A stretch of 47,654 bases of DNA, from assembly GCA_022566535.1 (NCBI GenBank), contig JADFIR010000022.1, positions 1 through 47,654 of the forward strand, read 5' to 3'. Under the pieces are notes generated by a model that worked only from the letters and a program-made list of their open reading frames with translations, was not told where the DNA came from and searched no databases. Both the position numbers and the translations under genes were made by a program. This document shows, piece after piece, positions 41,697 to 47,654 of the stretch. The stretch comes from Planctomycetota bacterium (GTDB taxonomy: Bacteria; Planctomycetota; Phycisphaerae; Phycisphaerales; SM1A02). Positions within the stretch are counted from its first letter, which is position 1; every line of letters begins with the position of its first letter.

Positions 41697-43424
41697 TCAA
41701 ACGTCAATCTCGGCAGGGATATCGCTCTCGACCTGCGCAAAGCGTGCAACTTCGGACGCAGTGGTGTCGCCGCGAAGGATCTTGATCTTCCCGTCGCCAA
41801 GCAACGATCGCATCCCAGCGCGGGCCGCCGCGTCGCGGATCTCGCCGATCGGCGCGCGACGAAAGGCCAGCTCGCGAATCTCACTGTTCATTTTCATCAG
41901 CTCGAAGATCGCTTTGCGACCGCGATAGCCGATGTCGCCGCAGTGCGTGCATCCAACGGCACGATAGGTGCTCTGATTCCGCAGGTCCTTGTCCGTAATC
42001 CCAACAAGGCCCAACAGCCGATGATCCGGCTCCGGGTCGGGCTCCCGGCAGCGTTCGCACAAGAAGCGGATCAGCCGCTGGCCCATGATCGCTTGAACAG
42101 CGCTGGCGAGCAGGAACGGCTTCACACCCATATCAAGCAGGCGGGTGATTGCCGAGGGCGCATCATTCGTGTGCAATGTGGAGAAGACTAGGTGGCCGGT
42201 GAGCGCGGCCTGAATGGCGATCTCGGCCACCTCGCGATCTCGAATCTCGCCCACCAGCACGATATCCGGAGCTTGGCGCAGCATCGCCCGCAGGATCGCC
42301 GAGAAGGTCAGCCCGATGCTCTCACGCACTTGGCATTGGTTGATCCCCGTGAAGTTGTATTCGACGGGGTCCTCGGCCGTGATGATCTTGCGGTCCGGAC
42401 GATTCAACACGTCCATCGCTGAATACAACGTCGTCGTCTTTCCCGATCCGGTCGGGCCGGTGACCAGAAAGATGCCGTTGGGCCGGCGGATGATCTTGTT
42501 GAACTGCGCAAGGGTGTCGGCCTCGAACCCGAGGTTTTGCAAGCCGACCTTCACCGACTCCGAGCGAAGGATGCGCAAGACGATCGACTCACCGTGATAG
42601 GCGGGGCAGGCGCTGACCCGGAAATCCACTTGCTCGGCGTCGACCGGCATCATGATCCGGCCGTCTTGAGGGACGCGTTTGTCAGCGATATTCATTCCCG
42701 CCATGAGTTTGAGCCTGGCCAGCAGCGAAGACTGCATCCGCTTGGGCAGGTTGTCGCGGACGTGACACACGCCATCAATGCGATACCGCAGCACCACCCG
42801 GTCGGCCATGGGCTCAACGTGAATGTCTGAGGCCCGCATGCGGACCGCTTCCACAATCATCCGGTGCACCAGACGGATGATCGGTGCATCCTCCCCCGCC
42901 ATGATGTCCACGGAGGTGTCAACCGAGCGATCCAGCGTGACATCGACTGACTCCGTCACCAGCGACTCGTCGGAGAACATCCCGGCCGGGCTACCGGAGG
43001 TACCATCGATGAACGCCTTGATCGCGCTCTTGGGCGCGATGGCGGTGTCGATTTCGCGGTTGAGCCGGAATCGCAGCAGATCAAGCAACTCCAGATCCAT
43101 CGGATCGTGGATGATGAGCTTGAGCCGCCCGTTCATGGTCCCTATCGGCAGGACCAGATGCCGCTTCACGAGATCCTCAGGGATCAGCGACAGGTCGACC
43201 TGGCTTTGGGCCTCCGGCCGGTCCAGATTGATGAACTCCAGATCGAATTGAGCCGCGAGAGCCTTGGCGATGTCCTCTTCCTTGGTGAAGCCGGCCTCGA
43301 CCATGGCTTCGCCGACGCGCTTGCCGCTGCCGTCGGCAATACTGAGGGCTTGGCGGACCTGCTGCTCGGTCACAGTGGACCATTCCAGCAGGATCTCGCC
43401 TAGTTTCTTGCGTTTGCGGGCCAT
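41697..43424 (-). CDS. Secretion/pilus assembly ATPase GspE/PilB (second)
   Basis: The 575-aa protein starts at ATG 43424 with AGGAG six bases upstream. The N-terminal MshEN domain covers about residues 5-140 (LGEILLEWSTVTEQQVRQAL, VGEAMVEAGFTKEEDIAKAL). The motor has Walker A GPTGSGKT (323-330), AEDPVEY (350-356), Walker B DIVLVGEIRD (387-396), and the Cys pairs C456/C459 and C492/C495. It is only distantly similar to the other PilB in its N-terminal half, which suggests different partners. It is first in the operon, so it may carry the promoter; the divergent coaB-type gene begins 170 bp away. Confidence 0.93.
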   Translation of the reverse strand: MARKRKKLGEILLEWSTVTEQQVRQALSIADGSGKRVGEAMVEAGFTKEEDIAKALAAQFDLEFINLDRPEAQSQVDLSLIPEDLVKRHLVLPIGTMNGRLKLIIHDPMDLELLDLLRFRLNREIDTAIAPKSAIKAFIDGTSGSPAGMFSDESLVTESVDVTLDRSVDTSVDIMAGEDAPIIRLVHRMIVEAVRMRASDIHVEPMADRVVLRYRIDGVCHVRDNLPKRMQSSLLARLKLMAGMNIADKRVPQDGRIMMPVDAEQVDFRVSACPAYHGESIVLRILRSESVKVGLQNLGFEADTLAQFNKIIRRPNGIFLVTGPTGSGKTTTLYSAMDVLNRPDRKIITAEDPVEYNFTGINQCQVRESIGLTFSAILRAMLRQAPDIVLVGEIRDREVAEIAIQAALTGHLVFSTLHTNDAPSAITRLLDMGVKPFLLASAVQAIMGQRLIRFLCERCREPDPEPDHRLLGLVGITDKDLRNQSTYRAVGCTHCGDIGYRGRKAIFELMKMNSEIRELAFRRAPIGEIRDAAARAGMRSLLGDGKIKILRGDTTASEVARFAQVESDIPAEIDV

Positions 43425-43594
43425 TTGGTCTCCTGCGGTGTCGGTGTGCGGTGCCCGGGGCAGCCTACCGCCGCCATGACCGCCATCATCTTAGTATTGT
43501 CCGGCAAGCGGATGGGTTCAACTATGCTGCTCGACGAACCCGCCCGAGCCGGGCCGGCCGTCGCGTCATCGCCCCCCCTTACCCCAACAGAACC

Positions 43595-44278
43595 ATGAAT
43601 GCGGCCCAAGCAACTGCACATCGACTGCTCATCACGGCCGGGGCGACCCACGAGCCGATCGATGAAGTCCGATTCATCGGGAACCGCTCGTCCGGCAGAA
43701 TGGGCATCGCCCTGGCTGAGGCCGCGATAACCCGAAATATGACGGTAACGTTGTTGCTGGGCCCCACGTTACTGACCGCACCCTGTGGTTCGCAGATGAC
43801 CACATGGCGGTTCCAGACCACCGACGATCTGAAGCGCCTGCTCGAGGCGCATTGGCCGCAGCATGATGTGCTGTTCATGGCCGCGGCCGTGGCCGACTTT
43901 CGCCCGGTTCAGCCCCAACTGCCCGGCAAACTCCCCCACCGCAGCCGGCCGTGGACGCTGCAGCTCGAACCGACTCCGGACCTGCTTGGCGAGCTGGCCT
44001 CGATCACTCGACCGGATCAGATCGCCATTGGCTTTGCCCTGGAGCCGGCCGATCGTCTCTGCGACGCCGCCCGTCAGAAGTTGGCCGCTAAGAAGCTCGC
44101 GGCGATTGTCGCCAACCCGCTGGAAACGATGGACAGCGATCGCATATCGGCCACCGTCCTGTTGCGCAACGGGCGAGCGATCTCCCCGGACTCCGAACTA
44201 TCGAAGCGCCAATTCGCCGATTGGTTGCTGGACCGCCTTGACGAGATCATCGCCGCAGCGCGCACAACCCCGGCCTGA
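43595..44278 (+). CDS. coaB: Stand-alone phosphopantothenate-cysteine ligase (CoaB) domain protein
   Basis: The 227-aa protein starts at ATG 43595. It ligates cysteine to 4'-phosphopantothenate in coenzyme A synthesis. Segments of the CoaB half of CoaBC are clear: LLITAGATHEPIDEVRFIGN, RSSGRMGIALAEAA, LFMAAAVADFRP and AIGFALEPADRL...AAKKLAAIVAN. In most bacteria CoaB is fused after CoaC; here the decarboxylase half is absent, so it is presumably encoded elsewhere. Sequence conservation of the nucleotide-binding residues cannot be checked in detail. It diverges from the pilus operon. Confidence 0.85.
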   Translation: MNAAQATAHRLLITAGATHEPIDEVRFIGNRSSGRMGIALAEAAITRNMTVTLLLGPTLLTAPCGSQMTTWRFQTTDDLKRLLEAHWPQHDVLFMAAAVADFRPVQPQLPGKLPHRSRPWTLQLEPTPDLLGELASITRPDQIAIGFALEPADRLCDAARQKLAAKKLAAIVANPLETMDSDRISATVLLRNGRAISPDSELSKRQFADWLLDRLDEIIAAARTTPA

Positions 44279-44599
44279 ATGCAGGTACCACATCCGCGCG
44301 CGCATCATTTTTGGGATCCCACATTACGATTCCGGGGGGCTTGATTCTGAGGTACAAGTGAGGGTCGGTCTTTCTTGCGCGCGCCCAGGCGGCCGTGCGG
44401 GCCACTCAGCGCGCGCCAGCCATGCCGCGCGCGCTATAACTTCGGCTATCCGAGGCTTATCTCGGCTTATCTCGTGCTAAGTCGGCGCTTCGCAGGCGCA
44501 TCGAGCCTTATCTTCGACCAACTCGTGCGCGCCGGCGCGACCTCAACCCACCCTGCGCGCACGAATATGGCTCATGGCTTATCGCTTATGGCTCTCTTC
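44279..44599. other. Gene-free stretch with GCGCGC and TTATCTCG repeats
   Basis: This 321-bp region has no coding-like frame. It has five or more GCGCGC clusters, one of them followed by TATAA, and two copies of GGCTTATCTCG in tandem around 44454-44475. A run near 44570-44595 (GGCTTATCGCTTATGGC) is self-similar. It lies between convergent gene ends, so a terminator or dispersed repeat is plausible, but no clean hairpin with a T run was found. Confidence 0.5.
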
Positions 44600-46603
44600 T
44601 CACGGGCACGGACCCCAGTTGGCGAGCAGGGTGAGCAGGTCGAGGATGCCGACGTTTCCGTCGCCGTCGAAGTCCGGCGGGCCAACGGGATCGGTGCCCC
44701 ACGCGGCGAGCAACGCAAGTAGGTCCAAGATGCCGACGCTGCCGGTCCCGTCGAGGTCCCAGGCGCAAGGACAATCGACCAACCCCTCCTGGAACTCGTA
44801 CGCGCCCATGTCAACGATCGGACAGCTGCCGAGGCCGGTGTCTTGAGTCTTGGGATCGTCGACGAAGCGCGGATTGCCGCCGAGATCGAACTCGATCCCA
44901 TCTGGCACAGCATTGTTGTCCGCAGCGTCGATGCAGAGCGAGCCTGGCAAGAAATGCAAGTCACCGTAGTCATCATCAGCCGTGCCCCATTCACCGTCGG
45001 GACCTGGGTCTGGGATACGGATGAACAGCGGATTCGCGTCGATGTTGCCCTTTCCGTCGTATCCCCCCTCCGTGTTGCTTGATGACACGTAAGTGACGCC
45101 GCCATTTACATTCAAGATCTGCGGATGAACGGGCGCGGTGTTCCAGTAGATGACACAGTTCGAGACGGAGGTCTCGGAGCCGGCACCAAAGGTGCACAGT
45201 CCGCCGCCGGCGTTGGGCGACTCGTTGTCGACCAGGGTCGAGGAGGAGATCGACGTGATGCTGCCGCCGACCGTCATGATGGCGCCGCCCTCGAATTGAG
45301 CGAAGTTGCCGACGAAGACGCAGTTGGTGACGCTGACAAAGCATTGATTCCCGCTCGTCGATATGCCGCCGCCGCCGTCGGCGCCGCCTTCTGCGCTGTT
45401 GCCGATGAACGTGCAGTTGGTCACCGTCGGGCTGCTGGCGTTGCTGTTGGCCATCCCGCCGCCGCGAGTAGCCGAAATGTTGCCGCTGAACAGGCAGTTC
45501 GTGACCGTCGGGTTGCTGGACGAGTTGTACATAGCGCCGCCGTGTGTCTGAGCGATGTTCGAGTCGAACGTGCAGTCGGTGACGGTCGGATTGCTGTTGT
45601 CGAAGTTGCCCATCCCGCCGGCTTGGAACATCGTCGCGGTGTTGTTGTTGAACGTGCAGTTCGTGACCTTTGGGCTGCAGTCGAAGCGGTTGAACATGCC
45701 ACCGCTGCCCACGGCCGTGTTGTGGTCGAACGTGCAGTTCGTGACGATTGGGTTGGAGTTGAAGGCGTTGGCCATGCCGCCGCCGGCATCCGCCACCGAC
45801 ATGTTGCCGCTGAAGGTGCAGTCGATGATGCTAGGACTGGATTGGGTGAGGTTGACCATCCCTCCGCCAGCACCCGCGCCGAGAGGCCCCACCGCCATAT
45901 TGTCCCCGAACGTGCAGCCGGTCACGGACGGGTTGCTGCCCACCCGGTTGGCCATGCCGCCACCGGCGCCCGCGCTGTTGGCGATGAAGAAGCAGCCGGT
46001 GACCGTGGGACTTCCCGTCAGGTTCACCATGCCTCCCCCGCTCCAGAACGGCTGGCCGTCTCCGGGACCTCCGGGCGCGTTGCCATTGCCTGCGTTTACA
46101 GAAAACCCGTCGAGCACGGCGGTCCCGTCCGTGCCACTGCCGGTTGTGACGTTGTAGCTGTTCTCATCGTTTTCCTCGAAGTCGCCGGGGCCGTCGTTGC
46201 CGAGGAGGTCGCCGGAGAGGATCGTTTCGTAGAGTTCGATGTCGCGGGCATCGGGGTCCGGTGCGCCGAACCCGGCGTAGCCGCCCATCAGCGCCACGGC
46301 GTTGCACAGTTGGAACGTCGCTTCCCGGTCTCCGGTGCCGCCGGGGTTGGCTTCGTCACGGTCCGGCAGGTAGATGCCCTGCCCGACGCGAATCTCGGCG
46401 ATACCGCCCGCGCAAGCATCCGTCAGCCCGTCCTGCAGAAAGCGATAGGCGGTGTTCCAACTCGTACCGTCTCCGCCGGGCGGGGCATCGTCATCGACGT
46501 ACAGCACAGGGCCACCCTGCGCTGCGGCCGAGGTGAGCATTATGGCGGCAAGCACAGCGATGGCCGTGACCGCCCATTTCACCGATTTGTGGCTCGACAA
46601 CAT
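44600..46603 (-). CDS. Secreted right-handed beta-helix protein with dockerin-like end
   Basis: The 667-aa protein starts at ATG 46603 with AGGAGG 8 bases upstream; the frame continues upstream without support. A signal peptide ends near residue 30 (TSAAAQG). The next part (VLYVDDDAPPGGDGTSWNTAYRF, AEIRVGQGIYLP) is the usual start of planctomycete beta-helix proteins. From about residue 180 to 480 there are at least ten coils of the form PTVTNCTF..N.A...GGGM.N, a pectate-lyase-like/Omp repeat solenoid. The C-terminus is a double EF-hand-like dockerin module (LDLLALLAAWG, then DFDGDGNVGILDLLTLLANW). It is expected at the cell surface or outside. No catalytic residues were recognised. It may be a client of the secretion system upstream, but that is inference. 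Confidence 0.85.
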   Translation of the reverse strand: MLSSHKSVKWAVTAIAVLAAIMLTSAAAQGGPVLYVDDDAPPGGDGTSWNTAYRFLQDGLTDACAGGIAEIRVGQGIYLPDRDEANPGGTGDREATFQLCNAVALMGGYAGFGAPDPDARDIELYETILSGDLLGNDGPGDFEENDENSYNVTTGSGTDGTAVLDGFSVNAGNGNAPGGPGDGQPFWSGGGMVNLTGSPTVTGCFFIANSAGAGGGMANRVGSNPSVTGCTFGDNMAVGPLGAGAGGGMVNLTQSSPSIIDCTFSGNMSVADAGGGMANAFNSNPIVTNCTFDHNTAVGSGGMFNRFDCSPKVTNCTFNNNTATMFQAGGMGNFDNSNPTVTDCTFDSNIAQTHGGAMYNSSSNPTVTNCLFSGNISATRGGGMANSNASSPTVTNCTFIGNSAEGGADGGGGISTSGNQCFVSVTNCVFVGNFAQFEGGAIMTVGGSITSISSSTLVDNESPNAGGGLCTFGAGSETSVSNCVIYWNTAPVHPQILNVNGGVTYVSSSNTEGGYDGKGNIDANPLFIRIPDPGPDGEWGTADDDYGDLHFLPGSLCIDAADNNAVPDGIEFDLGGNPRFVDDPKTQDTGLGSCPIVDMGAYEFQEGLVDCPCAWDLDGTGSVGILDLLALLAAWGTDPVGPPDFDGDGNVGILDLLTLLANWGPCP
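44602..44766 (-). repeat. Dockerin-like DNA repeat, copy 1
   Basis: About 165 bp coding for the double dockerin-like module; by eye about 85% identical to 46857-47022 at the end of the neighbouring gene in the same orientation. High identity at DNA level suggests recent duplication or gene conversion. Confidence 0.8.
45430..46040 (-). repeat. Internal beta-helix coil repeats
   Basis: Units of about 60-75 bp recur through the middle of the beta-helix gene. Each codes for a GGGM.N turn followed by a S.P.VTNCTF strand. They are protein-structure repeats, with variable unit length, not a CRISPR or mobile array. Confidence 0.8.
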
Positions 46604-46853
46604 TGCTGCACCTCCTGCGGGCAAAGAGGCCGCACGGCGGTGCTGCTCAGCTTGTTGGCCGATCCGTGGCCGCCAGCACCCCCTGATGCGGCCGGAGAAT
46701 CTGTCCGGCACCAGTGTACCACGGCTCACGGGCCGGTTGCAATGTTTTTCTTGGGCAATTGCCGCGGCAAGAAGTGGCATGAGATGTCGCATGTTTGTCT
46801 CCTCTGGTTGAACCGACATTCCCAACATGGCTTCGGCCGGGGTCGATCGCCTT

Positions 46854-47654
46854 CTACGCGCACGGCCCCCAGTTGGCCAGCAGGGTGAGCAGGTCGAGGA
46901 TGCCGACGGTGCCGTCGCCATCGAAGTCGGGCGGCCCACCGGGGTCGCTGCCCCACGCGGCGAGCAGCGCCAGCAAGTCGAGGACGTTCACATCGCCGCT
47001 GCCGTCGAGGTCCCACGGGCACGTTCCGGGGGCGGCAGCATCAAAGAGGTATGCCGAGCCGGAGTTACAGAACGGATCGCCCGGGCACGCGTCGTCGTCC
47101 CCGGAGGCCCCAACGATGGCGGTGGTTACGCTGATCGCGACGGAGTTTCCGAAGATATCCAACATCGCGCCGTCGTCGGCCAGGAGCTTGGCGGTCTGTA
47201 CGGGGTTCGGGGGGTCAGAGATGTCAAAGAGGTAGGCGGAGCCGGATTTGTAGCCGTTGTCGTCGTGCCCGAGGGCCCCGACGATGGCGGTGGCGCCGCT
47301 GATCGCGATGGAGTGTCCGAAGAAGTCGAACGAGCCGCCATCGTCGGCCAGGAGCTTAGCGATCTGCGTGGGATTCGCGGGGTCAGAGATGTCGAAGAGG
47401 TAGGCGGAGCCGGAGTTGTCGTCCCCGGGGGCCCCGACGATGGCGGTGGCGCTGCTGATCGCGACGGAGTTGCCCAACGCGCCGCCGTTGGGCAGGAGCT
47501 TGGCAAGCTGTTTGCCCGTGGTGGTGTCGAAGAGGTAGGCGGCGCCGGAGGAATAGGCCCCAACGATGCCGGTGGTCCCGCTGATCGCGACGGAGTGGCC
47601 GAACCAGTCGAACGGCGCGCCGTCGTCGGCCCGGAGTTTGAAGAGCTGCGTGGG
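46854..47654 (-). CDS. FG-GAP beta-propeller protein with dockerin-like end (3' part)
   Basis: The frame is open from the right edge to the TAG stop at 46854, so the 5' part lies outside the window. 266 codons are visible. At least four FG-GAP-type blades can be seen, each about 50 residues: D..FGHSVAIS...AIVGA..D...SGSAYLFD, then AKLLADDG. The calcium-binding cage of such blades (D-G-A-x-x-D-x-F-G) is present. The C-terminus is the same double dockerin-like module as in the neighbouring beta-helix protein. A signal peptide would be expected at the missing start. Probably exported, like its neighbour. Planctomycete 'dockerins' are not known to assemble cellulosomes, so the module is best taken as a surface or sorting-related domain of unknown partner. 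Confidence 0.85.
   Translation of the reverse strand, partial: PTQLFKLRADDGAPFDWFGHSVAISGTTGIVGAYSSGAAYLFDTTTGKQLAKLLPNGGALGNSVAISSATAIVGAPGDDNSGSAYLFDISDPANPTQIAKLLADDGGSFDFFGHSIAISGATAIVGALGHDDNGYKSGSAYLFDISDPPNPVQTAKLLADDGAMLDIFGNSVAISVTTAIVGASGDDDACPGDPFCNSGSAYLFDAAAPGTCPWDLDGSGDVNVLDLLALLAAWGSDPGGPPDFDGDGTVGILDLLTLLANWGPCA
46857..47022 (-). repeat. Dockerin-like DNA repeat, copy 2
   Basis: Partner of 44602-44766; codes for CPWDLDGSGDVN, LDLLALLAAWG and DFDGDGTVGILDLLTLLANW at the end of the FG-GAP gene. Confidence 0.8.

Noticed and set aside
45430..46040. Regular short repeats considered as a CRISPR array
   Set aside because: Unit length varies, the 'spacers' are coding and similar to each other, and the repeats correspond to beta-helix coils.

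Overview
The window looks like chromosomal DNA of a planctomycete, most likely a Phycisphaerae-type member of Planctomycetota. The evidence is family-level: C-terminal zinc ribbons ending in a CPECG signature on membrane proteins, secreted proteins ending in a paired dockerin-like module (LDLLALLAAWG followed by LDLLTLLANWG), an array of unusually large pseudopilins, a MoxR/ChlI-like ATPase paired with a VWA protein, and high GC. No rRNA, phage module, CRISPR array or integrase was seen.

Layout. 1-298 is the 5' end of a secreted autotransporter-like protein. 299-10.6 kb is an accessory-looking stretch: a fatty acid desaturase between two degenerate direct repeats, a YHS/zinc-ribbon membrane protein with a flavin reductase/NapH-like iron-sulfur fusion, a small ORF bounded by integron-cassette-like sites, lineage-specific membrane proteins, a DUF559 nuclease between inverted palindromes, and a DUF4198 secreted protein. 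It ends at an intact tRNA-Gly(TCC), whose 3' 46 bp are duplicated at 652-697, as expected for integration at a tRNA 3' end. 10.7-27 kb is mostly housekeeping: peroxiredoxin, ATPase/VWA pair, UPF0102, a parvulin-like lipoprotein, DUF1844, the succinate dehydrogenase operon sdhCAB, a GNAT acetyltransferase, a second cassette-like ORF joined to an IS1380-type transposase remnant, hemW, an FHA protein, purA and an isoprenyl transferase.

27.2-43.4 kb is one minus-strand locus for a type II secretion/type IV pilus-like machine: PilB/GspE ATPase, PilT, a second PilB/GspE, the PilC/GspF platform, then pseudopilins in the canonical G-H-I-J-K order, with 4-bp overlaps between the first five pseudopilin genes. 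The pseudopilins are about two to five times their usual length and the GspK-like one is 1532 aa. No secretin, GspC/L/M or prepilin peptidase lies in the window. 43.6-47.7 kb holds a stand-alone CoaB-type gene and two secreted proteins (beta-helix and FG-GAP) with near-identical dockerin-like ends; these are plausible exported clients of such a machine, but that link is inference.

The best candidates for something undescribed are (1) two solitary, half-degraded integron-cassette-like ORFs in a non-integron context, (2) the DUF559 gene flanked by REP-like palindromes that recur inside a pseudopilin leader, (3) the tRNA-Gly-bounded ~10 kb segment with no visible integrase, (4) the oversized pseudopilin set with an octanucleotide repeat in one leader, and (5) the flavin reductase whose FAD 'GD' motif sits at the N-terminus ahead of the Rossmann fold.
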